NCBI RefSeq assembly: GCF_052324685.1
Contig: NW_027506879.1
Span: forward strand, 1,394,001 to 1,458,000
From: Brachyhypopomus gauderio
Taxonomy: Eukaryota > Chordata > Actinopteri > Gymnotiformes > Hypopomidae
Direction: 5' to 3'
Length of the DNA: 64,000 nt
Part shown: positions 24,604-43,000 of the stretch, piece after piece
Numbering within the stretch: the first letter of the stretch is position 1
Layout: each line of letters begins with the position of its first letter
Notes under the pieces: model-generated
Told to the model about the DNA's origin: nothing
The model's database searches: none
The model's input: the letters and a program-made list of their open reading frames with translations, nothing else
Position numbers and translations under genes: made by a program

Positions 24604-26709
24604 GGAGGTTATTAGAAGCTTTCTGCTGTGAAATCTGGTGAATACTCTTCAAAATTTGTATTCCATTGCATTTTGTAAATCTGTTTGTAGCTGTTAAAAT
24701 AATAAGTTCATTCACAAAGTAGATAAAAGCTGACTGAACACATGTATATACTGAGACTTAAAAAAACTAGCTGAAAAACACACTTCTCAGAATAGCACAT
24801 GTGATAAAGCCACTACAACTCACTCTTAACTCACTCTTTTATTTTCTTGCCGCCTTGGTCGATGTGGCTGAGAGAGGAGCCGTCTAAAACGCTGTCGTCC
24901 TGAAGAATACACGTATCCCCATACAGACTCAGCTTCTGGAGATTTCTGCTCAAAACACAATGATTTGCCACATTTACACACCCTGCACAAAATCTAACAG
25001 ATAGCTTCCACTGCTCATTTAACTTACAAACCTAGCTAGATACTGTCAAATGTCTTATTTGTTGGCATATTATTAGATTTTCCATCTGTCAAAAAGTTTC
25101 TAACATAAATAGGCTAAATATGGCCTCCAACATATTAGCTACATAAAGAGGTAAAATACTTTATGTAAAATACCAAAATACTGGCACAATACTGACCTCT
25201 TAGTGTGTAAAAGTAACACTGCAGAATATCAACATCTGAGACCATCAACAGCAGTGGGGTAGTTAGGTACTTAGTGTTTATATGGAGTTAGTGTTTATGT
25301 GCAGTCAGAGCATTAGCTAGCCTGCTAGCTGGCTAACATATTTGTGGAATCAAATTGCATTTCAGCTCACATCTGAAAGCAAAGCAAAGTATCCGCAAAG
25401 CACATCAAATGTGGGGAAGTGTTAATTACAAATCATAACATAGTGCTGAACCCTCTACAGATTTGTTAAGCCTGCTAGATTTGTTAACCCCGTCCTGAAC
25501 CCTCTACAGATTTGTTAACCCCGTCCTGAACCCTCTTACAGATTTGTTAACCCCGTCCTGAACCCTCTTACAGATTTGTTAACCCCGTCCTGAACCCTCT
25601 TACAGATTTGTTAACCCCGTCCTGAACCCTCTTACAGATTTGTTAACCCCGTCCTGAACCCTCTTACAGATTTGTTAACCCCGTCCTGAACCCTCTTACA
25701 GATTTGTTAACCCCGTCCTGAACCCTCTTACAGATTTGTTAACCCCGTCCTGAACCCTCTTACAGATTTGTTAACCCCGTCCTGAAACCTCTTACAGATT
25801 TGTTAACCCCGTCCTGAAACCTCTTACAGATTTGTTAACCCCGTCCTGAAACCTCTTACAGATTTGTTAACCCCGTCCTGAAACCTCTTACAGATTTGTT
25901 AACCCCGTCCTGAAACCTCTTACAGATTTGTTAACCCCGTCCTGAACCCTCTTACAGATTTGTTAACCCAGTCCTGAACCCCCTTACAGATTTGTTAACC
26001 CCGTCCTGAACCCTCTACAGATTTGTTAACCCCGTCCTGAACCCTCTTACAGATTTGTTAACCCCGTCCTGAACCCTCTTACAGATTTGTTAACCCCGTC
26101 CTGAACCCTCTACAGATTTGTTAACCCCGTCCTGAACCCTCTACAGATTTGTTAACCCCGTCCTGAACCCTCTACAGATTTGTTAACCCTGTCCTGAACC
26201 CTCTACAGATTTGTTAACCCCGTCCTGAAGTCTCTCCATCCATGTGGTGGGTCGCCCATCTGCAGCCCGGTTCCGTCAGCACTAAACGGGCCGTGCGGTC
26301 CCGCCGGAGCCGCTATAACGACACCGAGACCCGCATGTGCTCACCTGTTGTTGCGGAGCCCGCCGAACACGCACAACACCCGGTCCAGATACGCCGCCAC
26401 CGCGCCGTGGACGGACTCCGTGCCGCCGGCCCCGGGGCTCCGGTACCCGTCCACCGACACCAGCTCCAGCTGCAGCTCGCGCACAAACGAACCGAATCTG
26501 CGCACGAGGAAGTCGGCGCGTGCCGCCTCGTCGTGTCCGCGCAGGCGCAGCGTGAGGTCGGTCCAGAGCGCCGGGAAGAAGAGACACTCCCTCCAGCGGG
26601 AACACACCGACGAGGCCCGCAACCGGTCCCGCTCCGGCAGGAAGGAGAAGATGTGGACGATGAGCTCGCTGGGTAAGGCCAAGGCCCCGACACCCCCGCA
26701 CAGAGCCAT
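23420..26709 (-). CDS. FBXO33: FBXO33, F-box only protein 33
   Basis: FBXO33 is a substrate adaptor of an SCF (SKP1-CUL1-F-box) ubiquitin ligase; the human protein has been linked to YB-1 degradation (family knowledge). Four exons on the minus strand join in phase: 26709-26345, 24945-24835, 24522-23855 and 23706-23420, giving 476 aa (human about 555). The F-box occupies roughly residues 13-55 (LPSELIVHIFSFLPERDRLR, then CSRWREC). The remainder is leucine-rich, with segments such as TLEHLSLLDNQLPSL, LRSLSLDFCDFTSDMCR and LKPSLPLERLHLDSY that match the human C-terminal half. I chose ATG 26709 because the residues after it (MALCGG) correspond to the MALCG in human just before the F-box. An in-frame ATG at 26880 would add 57 residues and cannot be excluded. 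It is head-to-head with FAM177A1. Confidence 0.93.
24551..24605. repeat. (GA)n tract in FBXO33 intron 2
   Basis: On the FBXO33 strand this is an almost pure CT tract that ends about 30 bases before the exon 3 acceptor at 24523. It acts as, or extends, that splice site's polypyrimidine tract. Confidence 0.85.
25447..26230. repeat. Minisatellite, ~30-32 bp units, ~25 copies, in FBXO33 intron 1
   Basis: Units read CCTGAACCCTCTTACAG then ATTTGTTAACCCCGT. Variants are CTCTACAG (shorter) and GAAACCTC. The array ends about 115 bases from the FBXO33 exon 1 donor. On the FBXO33 strand most units contain ATCTGTAAGAG, which resembles a splice donor. Confidence 0.95.
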
Positions 26710-27520
26710 GGCGGACAGCAGAGTGTTTGTACCGGAGGGTGTTCGTGTGTTCGCCCGCGGTTCCCGGTCCGGTTGGGCCCGAACGCCGCTGCGCTGCTGC
26801 CGGATGAAAACAAACAGCGCGGAGCGGCTTTCAACGCCCGCGGACCAGCCCACTTCCGTCGGGCCAGGGCACAACACCACGCATTAACCGCTACGGGTTT
26901 ACACACACACAATAATACAAACGTTTAAGTGCTTTGTACTGAACCAACGTGTTTGTGCGGTTGAGAGCGGATCGCCAGCGATGGTGTAACTTTAATTTAG
27001 CGATGGTGTAATTTTAATTTAGCGGTGGTGTAATGTTGTACACCTCTAACTGAAATGGTCGCGCCCGATGCTCCCTATTTTTGCCATACCTGTGATGACC
27101 TGTAGGGGGAGCACGTGCTCTGCGCCTAGTGTTGTCAACTTTTACATTTTTACATGTCATTAAACATTTATCAAACCAGACAAGAATACATAATGACAAA
27201 ATACATACAAAATCTAAATTGAATGAGGACTGGCTAGTTCAATGTGTACAATAATTTATAAAATTTCCACGTTATAAGTGCAATATATTATTGCAATTTT
27301 TGTACATGTCCGCTTACACGTTTAGACTTTTTAGTTGATATTATTGTGTTTTAATGATGTTCAGTGTCGGGTATGTTTAATGACGGTCTCCTGCAGAAAC
27401 GTTATTAACCTCAGAGCGACTCTGCACTCGAATACTCGAATAATCTGGCGTCACTTCCTGTGTGTCTGCTAACCGGAAGTGAGCGGCGCTTCACGCTAAG
27501 AGCGTCAACACGGCGCAGGA
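26710..27520. promoter_or_regulatory. Divergent promoter region FBXO33 / FAM177A1
   Basis: About 810 bases separate the two start codons. The FBXO33 side is GC- and CpG-rich. Around 26975-27035 a ~22-base unit (GCGATGGTGTAA, TTTAATTTA) is repeated about three times. I see no TATA box that I would defend. Confidence 0.5.
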
Positions 27521-28891
27521 ATGGCGGAGCTGTCACTGTATCTGACCAACGTTAGTGTGTCTCTGGGCCAGACCATGGAGGCTGAGAAGGTGAGTGGCCG
27601 CCTAGCGTGTGATTATCAAGACGACGGTTAGCTACGTGTGATATAACGTGTCTCACTGGTCTCCTAGAAGACCGCTGGTCCTGGTCTTGGTCCTGGTCCA
27701 GATCTGGTGTTAGTTATGGGTCACCAGCTGAGATCTTGTGGTTCCTGCTGATCTTTCAGAGCTCCGCTGTGGTGAAGGACTTTGAGAACGTGGAGCTGGG
27801 CGACGCTGCCAAGAAGCAGAAGGTTCCCCGCAGAACCATCTACTTCGCCAGCGGGGAGACGATGGAGGAATACAGCACCGACGAGGAGGAGGAGGAGGAG
27901 GAAGAACAACTACAGAAGAACAGCGCCATGAGCACGGTCGATCCAGTGGGTTGCACGGCTTCTGTGGGAGTTTGTATTCCGGCTTTAATCGGTTTAAATT
28001 AATTATTGTCATCACGTTTGTTTGGTTGTAGTCCAAGTTGACTTGGGGCCCATACTTCTGGTTCTACATGTGGAGAGTGGCCACGTCCACCGTCTCAGGT
28101 ATCAGTGATGCGCTATGCACTCACCTCAAATATGCTCAATATAAATTGTCTCAGAAGTGTATATACATATAGTGTAAATACACACATTTAGTTAAGTAGT
28201 TCTAAAAGTATGATGTGACTGTCAATCATTTAAAAATAAATTTAGAGCATGTTGAGGCAACAGCGTTACATTTGTGTAGTGTGCTTAGTGTAGTTTGGGA
28301 TGATGCTGTATAAATGATTTATTTAAATGGGTGCATATGTATTGTGGAACTGTGCAAAGCCTTCAGCCCAAGATGAGCATAATAAACAGGCCCAGCACAC
28401 CTGAACGCTCTAGATGCGACGTAAACACAGCCATTCAAACTGATTGTTGGTTTGTTTCAGTCTGTGATTATCTTGGAGAGAGAATGGCTTCATTCCTTGG
28501 CATTACCTCACCAAAATATCAATATGCCATTGACGAGTACTACAGGATGAAAAAAGAGGTGTGCAGGAAGTGTTTCTCCTCACTCTTTTCCATCTTTTAC
28601 AATATGTTCCATATTAATGTTCACTCAGACACTCCACATTGAACTTTTGAAAAGAAAAAGGGGGAAAATGCTGTGTGGTTTCATCTCCAGGAGGAGGAAG
28701 AAGAGGAAGAGAACCAGCTGTCTGAAGATGCCCAACGTCGCTTTGATGAGCAGCACAGTGCAGAGGGGCAGCAGGCCATGGTGGAGCAGCCAGAAGCCTC
28801 CGCCTCCTTTGTGAACGTAACCTTTGAGCTTGAACAGGAGCCGCACGCCACTCCAGACGGCAACAAAATGCCCGCCCCCCTCCCGTCCTAA
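27521..28891 (+). CDS. FAM177A1: FAM177A1, Golgi-associated protein family member
   Basis: FAM177A1 is a small vertebrate protein reported at the Golgi, where it has been linked to VPS13B; its molecular activity is not well defined (family knowledge). Five exons join in phase: 27521-27589, 27760-27945, 28032-28098, 28461-28558 and 28691-28891, giving 206 aa. Conserved blocks match the human protein: FENVELGDAAKKQKVPRR, then IYFASGETMEEYSTDE, LTWGPYLWFYMWR, VCDYLGERMASFLGI, and PKYQYAIDEYYRMKKE. Two acidic runs (EEEEEEEQ and EEEEEEENQ) flank the central domain. The start ATG 27521 gives MAELSLYLTNVSVSLG and is the first ATG after a GC-rich leader. The N-terminal exon differs from human, as expected for alternative first exons. 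The gene is tail-to-tail with PPP2R3C. Confidence 0.93.
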
Positions 28892-28913
28892 TGCCCGCCC
28901 CCCTCCCGTCCTA
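28868..28913 (+). repeat. 23-bp direct duplication across the FAM177A1 stop codon
   Basis: Two copies of ATGCCCGCCCCCCTCCCGTC plus CTA. The first copy supplies the last codons and the TAA; the second is 3' UTR. Confidence 0.9.
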
Positions 28914-29373
28914 ATGCCCTGCATTAAAATCACCACATACATTTCTATACTCACAGGGCTAAGGCACCTCCACCATTTCTAATATTGTGTTTCACTAGTT
29001 GAAATAAGAACATAAACCACTTTGTGTAATTCTCAAATTTTTTTCATTTTGTTTTATACTGAATAGCATTCCTTTATTTATTTATTTTTTTCCTCCCAAA
29101 GCATCAAAAAATATACAAGCAGAAATACTTAACTGCAGTCTAACTCTACTGTTTGGGCCCTTCCACGTTTGGGTTCTTATACCTTCTTGAGGGGAAGAAA
29201 ATGCTTTTTACACTCAGAAGTACAGCTACCAAATCCCAGTGCTTTATCATCATTTAACACGTCTTTATAATTTCACAAACTGAAGTGTTGGGAAACCTCT
29301 GCAGAGGCTGCATTCTGACGTCAAACACAATCAAAGGCTGCACAATAATAAATGGGTATTCTCCTTTTCTGCA

Positions 29374-29486
29374 AATAAACTATTGATGTTCTTCAATACA
29401 TGGGTTCATGTTTTCTGGCTTGTGTGCAAGTCACTATAATCACTATAGTCTCAGTCAGTGTGAACAGAATTATCACAAGTTTTATT
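29374..29486. terminator. Convergent polyadenylation signals of FAM177A1 (+) and PPP2R3C (-)
   Basis: AATAAA on plus at 29374-29379 suits FAM177A1. AATAAA on minus at 29486-29481 suits PPP2R3C. The two 3' ends are about 100 bases apart and may overlap. Confidence 0.5.
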
Positions 29487-29762
29487 TTTTCCTCTCAAAA
29501 CTTTCTTTAAGAATAACTGTTACATACACTAAGTACACAAGACTTTAAGAAAGAAAATACAAACTAACAGTTACTCTCAGCAATCATGTTACTTTGAAAA
29601 TATGTATAATTTCTGTACAAATATAAAAAACACTATGGTTTTTGTGGGGGGAAAGCCATTTTTGTATATAATATTCGTTAATAAAAACTTTCAAACACGG
29701 ACCGATTCTGTTCTTGTGTGGTGTTTGTGTACGAGACTGGTTTTTCCAGGAAGTAGCAAGTG

Positions 29763-36367
<6,605 letters not shown>

Positions 36368-37054
36368 GGCTGCAGCGTCTTTGTGAAACAACCCCACGAA
36401 CACGCTGAGATGAACAGATACGAGAGCAGGACGCTGTCCGCTAGGCGGCGCACTCCGCACGCCATTTTACCCCCTCATATGACGTCACACGACCTGTCGC
36501 TCCAGCTGCATTATGGGATACGCCGCAATCACAAACTTCAAAATGGCGCCCGAGTCGGTAACCCATCCGGGTACTTTCGCTCACTGTCTAACCCACACGG
36601 CGTGTTGGGACACTAGTTACCGCGTACTGCTCTGGCATAGTGTGTAGGAGGGAAGTACGCAAGTACGGAAGTACGGACGGAGCCCCCGCTTCCTGCACAC
36701 GGCGTGTCGCACACCAGCTAACCCTGTCCGTAATCTATCTAAAACTATCTAATAACAGTCGGCAAGCCCGTTGTTGTAGTACAGTGTGCTATTTTTCAGT
36801 GTGCAGACATTCTGCTTTCTGACATTACATTAAATTAAAGTAGATATTTGGAGTGTCATGTTGTTTGGTTAGTAATATTAGCTAGCTGGTTCACTCCTGT
36901 TACTGTAATCAAATACTGTAATTTGTAATGTAAGTTGCTATTTGCCATTTTATCAAAAGACGTCTGTCTGATCGTTATAATTGTGTAGTTATCGTATTGG
37001 GCCAGATTTGTTCTGATATATTAGCCCAGCCGGGTGGTTTGGACAGTCGTGGTG
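36368..37054. promoter_or_regulatory. Divergent promoter region PPP2R3C / PRORP
   Basis: About 690 bases separate the two start codons. A full palindromic CRE (TGACGTCA) lies at 36480-36487. A YY1-like AAAATGGCGCC lies at 36540-36550. These are typical of broad housekeeping promoters. Transcription start sites are not determinable here. Confidence 0.55.
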
Positions 37055-40000
37055 ATGCAGGTCTGGGTTATAAGGGCCCTGAGGAGTGTGTGTCCGTTCC
37101 TGGTGCCCACCCGCCCACGGCCACACACGCCCTACTGCACCAGGGCACAGGGCAGACCTGCCACACCGAAAGACTCCACTCGCAGGGAGAGCCCACACGT
37201 CCCCAAGTCTGTGTTCGCTGCTGGTACCGCCAAAAGAACGGCTGAATATTTCAAGAGGAAAACGGGAGTGGGGGACGAGCAGCCCGCTAGATCGAACAGA
37301 GTCCGGGCCTTCGTACACGTCCCTGATCAGCCACTGACTGCTTCAGAGTGGAGGAGCCGTAAAGAGAGCTCTGGCTATCCGGAGCGCTTCGAGCTGAGAG
37401 TGATGGAGTCACTGCTGGCCGCTGGGGCCCATCTGGATGTTGCCAAATCTCTTCTGACCTATGTTTCCATTGAGACTGGGAGCCTGCCATATGAGCTGCT
37501 CCAGAGGTATCTCAGCATTTGTGTATTTGGGGGCCACCACTCCGAGGTGTCGGACACCTACGACATCATGAGGAGCTGCTTTAAGACGCTGGACACGGGA
37601 GCTTACAGCTTGCTGGTCAAAGGCCTCAGTAGAACGGAGCGTTGGAGGGAGGCCTTGGTCTTGCTGGAGGACATCAAGAAAGTCATCACACCCTCAACTC
37701 GCAACTACAGCGACGCCATTGCTGGGGCTGTGCTCCATGGCGACAGAGAGACGGGGTGGACTCTCTATGGTGAACTCCTGGAGCAGGGCCTGACTCCCAA
37801 CCAGGACACATGGCAGTGTCTGTTTGACGGTGCAGGTAGTCAGCACGAACACAAAGACAAACTATTGGCCATCCTGTCCTATATGAGAGAGAACCAGGCC
37901 TATCCAGAGACACCTCTAGCTGCAAGCATCAAAACGTGGTTTGAAAGGTAAACTCCCAATATTCTACTTACTCACGATGCTTAAAGAATACACAATCTTC
38001 TTGTGATCTCCTGTTTCATCTCAATCCAGTTTACCGGACGAACGGTGGAAGGGGACGTTCTCTTCTGTGGATCCCAGGTGTGTGTGATGGATCATACAGG
38101 GAAGGAAAGTTACATGGTCATAGGGTGATAACAAGGTCATGACTCTTATGTATGTGTCTGTGTCGGCTGATACAGGGGAGTGTGTCGCAGCTGCCGGACG
38201 AATCTGGAGTCCATTCAGCTGACGGAGGACGAGTACGGCCAGCTGAAACACAGAGTTATGATGGATGTGATTGAAGGCAAGGATGTCTTCAACAAGACCA
38301 CTCCAGAGGTCGGCATCCCCGTACCCCTCCTTTAAGCTTATTCAGGAATACATCCATTGGCCCTCACTATTTCTTTGCATGCCACGCATTTCCAGAACTC
38401 ACCACTAGATGGTGTAAGTGTTCCAGCATCTGTGCTTACTGAGTAAATGAGGATTTTATCTAGACAGCAATAATCTCACCAGTTCACCCAATAATATTCA
38501 TTCAATATTACAAATATTTTCAAACAGGTATTAATGTAAAATGTAAAAGGATTTAATAAGTTAATAAGAAATATTATGTTTATTGTATTTGTGTCTGATG
38601 CCACATGACCTGTTTTTGATGTTATTAAACTAGCTGTTTGATTGCAGATGTGCACACTCTCACATGATAGGAGCACTTCAGACAGCTCTTTTCCTCTCAA
38701 ACCAAAGAGGCATCAGTCTATGTGAAATCTTCATTTTTAATCCCACACCCCAGAAATATCCCGTCCATGGTTTTGTTACGCCTCCAACTTTTAAACGCAG
38801 TTGAGAGCTTTATTTAGATACTAGTGTTATGCAGAAGGCTGGTTTATTTTTTTTAACAGGGCACAGACATAGATGTAAATAGCCCACAGACCTGCAGAAG
38901 AGCTACTGCTACATTTAGATGAGACGAGGGGCTTTCCAGCACACGTTCTTCACTGGGTCTGCATGTCTCTCACTTTAGCATTCAGATGAAAGCAGCCACA
39001 CATCACATGGGTCTTTCTGAAGCTCCCACTGTAAGAGCAGCTTCAGGCACTTTTTAAAAGAAGGTTTTTTTTCCCCCACACAATTCCTCAGTGCATTTTG
39101 CTAGAACCAGTTTGTGATTCGGTAGCAGGAATGACACGGCTGTCATGAGATGTATATACACAGTTACTGTTGTCATAAATGGAGCACAAAGGGGTTTCAC
39201 ATTTCAGCCCTCAAAGCCGCTCACACGAGTGACCATGGAAAGTCCCCGCAGTCTGCCTGTGTGGACTAAACCCCTCCCCCACACCCACACCACAGCGCTC
39301 TGTGAAGTGAAACCAGTGCAGGACGCTGCAGTCACTCCACTCAGACCTGCAGACGCTCACACAGCCTCACACACGCTCAAACAGCCTCACACACACGCTC
39401 AAACAGCCTCACACACACACGCTCAGACACAGCCTCACACACGCTCAAACAGCCTCACACACACGCTCAAACAGCCTCACACACACGCTCAAACAGCCTC
39501 ACACACACGCTCAAACAGCCTCACACACACATTCAAACACAGCGTCACACACGCTCAAACACAGCGTCACACAGCCTCACACACGCTCAGACACAGCCTC
39601 ACACACACGTTCAGACACAGCCTCACACACACGCTCAGACACAGCCTCACACACACGCTCACATGCTCAAACACAGCCTCACACTCGCTCACATGCTCAA
39701 ACACAGCGTCACACATGCTCAAACACAGCATCACACACGCTCAAACACAGCCTCACACACGCTCAAACACAGCCTCACACACACGTTCAAACACAGCCTC
39801 ACACACACGCTCACACAGCCTCACACACACAGCCTCACGCTCAGACACAGCCTCACACACGCTAACACAGCCTCACACACGCTAACACAGCCTCACACGC
39901 TCAGACACAGTCTCACACACGCTCAGACACAGCCTCACACACACGCTCAGACACAGCCTCACACACACGCTCACACAGCCTCACACACACGCTCACACAG

Positions 40001-43000
40001 CCTCACACACAAATGCTCACACATAGCCTCACACACACGCTCACACACAGCCTCACACACACGCTCAGACACAACCTCACACACGCTCACACAGCCTCAC
40101 ACACGCTCACACAGCCTCACACACACGCTCAGACACAGCCTCACACACACGCTCAGACACAGCCTCACACACACGCTCACACAGCCTCACACACACAGCC
40201 TCACGCTCAGACACAGCCTCACACACACACTCAGACACAGCCTCACACACGCTAACACAGCCTCACACACGCTAACACAGCCTCACACGCTCAGACACAG
40301 CCTCACACACTCAGACACAGCCTCACACGCTCAGACACAGCCTCACACACACGCTCAGACACAGCCTCACACACACGCTCAGACACAGCCTCACACACAC
40401 GCTCACACAGAGCCTCACACACACGCTCACACAGAGCCTCACACACACGCTCACACACAGCCTCACACACATGCTCACACACAGCCTCACACACACGCTC
40501 ACACAGCCTCACACACACGCTCACACAGCCTCACACAAACGCTCAAACACAGCCTCACACACGCTCAAACACAGCCTCACACACATGCTCAGACACAGCC
40601 TCACACACACGCTCAGACACAGCGTCACACAAATGCTCAGACACAGCGTCACACAAATGCTCAGACACAGCGTCACACAAATGCTCAGACACAGCCTCAC
40701 ACAAATGCTCAGACACAGCCTCACACAAATGCTCAGACACAGCCTCACACACACGCTCACACACAGCGTCACACACGCTCAGACACAGCGTCACACACGC
40801 TCAGACACAGCGTCACACACGCTCAGACACAGCCTCACACACGCTCAGACACAGCCTCACACACACGCTCAGACACAGCCTCACACACACGCTCAGACAC
40901 AGCCTCACACACGCTCAAACACAGCCTCACACACGCTCAAACACAGCCTCACACACACGCTCAGACACAGCGTCACACAAATGCTCAGACACAGCCTCAC
41001 ACACGCTCAGACAGCCTCACATACGCTCACACACAGCGTCACACACAACCTCACACACGCTCAAACACAGCGTCACACGCTCAAACACAGCGTCACACAC
41101 GCTCAAACACAGCCTCACACACGCTCAAACACAGCCTCACACACACTCAAACACAGCCACACACACACTCAAACACAGCCTCACACACGCTCAAACACAG
41201 CCTCACACACGCTCACACAGCGTCACACACGCTCAAACACGCTCACACATGGTCTGCAGCTATTCTCAGTATTTCACATCTTAATAGAAAGATGTCAGAA
41301 AATGCCCTTTGGTGATTCTGTTAAGATTAAGATTGAAGCGTTTCCATGTTTGCATTTGGATTCAAAGTAACTGCTTAATTAAGAAATCCTATTTGGCTGT
41401 TTACAGTGTTGTTGGGGTTTTGTTTTTGAAAACTGGGGTAGTACATTGGGTTCTGAGTGCAGGGAATACCAGACTTCAGGTTTGTACTGATGAAAAGGGA
41501 AACCTGCTCCTCCCGTTTGGGGGAAGGGCTGATTCTTAATCTGGTAAAGTACAGTGGGTGAGCACTCGTGATTGCTCATTCCCAGGGCTGCAATGGGAGG
41601 TTTGCATGAACTTAATTTTTTCAGACGTGGCTGGCTTGACTTTACCAAATCTCACTTTGTCTAGGGGTTACGCGTCTTTTTCTCTCCCTGGGGGTTTACC
41701 ACGAAGCTTAATTCACTCGTTAGCAAGACAACTGGTTTCGTTTAAGGTAGTCCTGAACCCGAAGTAACTGTTCAACACAGCTCTGTCCTGCCTTAAGTTA
41801 AACTGAAAGCTGGTTTACTAATTTATGAATCCGCCTCCATAGCGTATGCGATGCAGACACACACCTTTAATCACAAGGCATTCCTGGAGGGGCAGGCCTC
41901 ACGTGTGGAATATTCCAGCCAGACTGTCTCCCTGGTCACGGACAACAACAGGTTTTCACAACAGACTTGTGAATCCACTAAAAGGGCATTAACCTGACAA
42001 AACATGATGTCAGAAACCAATATACATTAGTAAACATATGCATTTAACAATTAAATATCAAGCTACAGCTTACGACAGATTGATTAAAATGGCTTTTTCC
42101 AGAGAATGGTTTGCATGAAACTTGGATTTGTGTTATTAGCCTTAATTAACAGATGAATTCTGAGGTTTTTTTTTTGTTGTTGCTGTTTTCTTTTTTTTTC
42201 TTTTTTTTCTTTTTTCCCATTTTTCTGCAGAAAAGAGCATGTAAGTTGTGAAGCTGTGTACTGTGGAGCTGAATGAACACAGCTGGGTGCATTTGGACAG
42301 CGGCCTGCAGAAGATGAGAAGTCGATAGCAGCACTGAGCTGACTGGTGTGAACTGAGTCGTTCAGGGAGAGATGGAGGTGGTTCCATTGTGGAGGTGCAG
42401 ATGGAGGTGGTTCCATTATGGAGGTGCAGATGGAGGTGGTTCCATTGTGGAGGTGCAGATGGAGGTGGTTCCATTGTGGAGGTGCAGATGGATGTGGTTC
42501 CATTAAGGAGGTGCAGATGGAGGTGGTTCCATTATGGAGGTGCAGATGGAGGTGGTTCCATTGTGGAGGTGCAGATGGAGGTGGTTCCATTATGGAGGTG
42601 CAGATGGAGGTGGTTCCATTGTGGAGGTGCAGATGGAGGTGGTTCCATTGTGGAGGTGCAGATGGAGGTGGTTCCATTGTGGAGGTGCAGATGGAGGTGG
42701 TTCCATTATGGAGGTGCAGATGGAGGTGGTTCCATTATGGAGGTGCAGATGGAGGTGGTTCCATTGTGGAGGTGCAGATGGAGGTGGTTCCATTATGGAG
42801 GTGCAGATGGAGGTGGTTCCATTGTGGAGGTGCAGATGGAGGTGGTTCCATTGTGGAGGTGCAGATGGAGGTGGTTCCATTGTGGAGGTGCAGATGGAGG
42901 TGGTTCCATTGTGGAGGGGCAGATGGAGGTGGTTCTATTATGGAGGTGCAGATGGAGGTGGTTTGGTTGATTAGGGTTCTAATACTCACAAAAACCCTCA

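Noticed and set aside
26313..26912. Overlapping frames of up to 199 codons on both strands around FBXO33 exon 1
   Set aside because: These are shadows of a GC-rich exon. Only the frame with the F-box motif continues in phase into later exons.
37034..37054. PRORP start upstream of 37055
   Set aside because: The extension would begin at GTG. The first in-frame ATG is 37055, and the sequence after it looks like a mitochondrial presequence.
39145..41370. Long [16 protein letters not shown] frames
   Set aside because: They are produced by the AC-rich minisatellite in PRORP intron 3, and overlapping frames are equally open.
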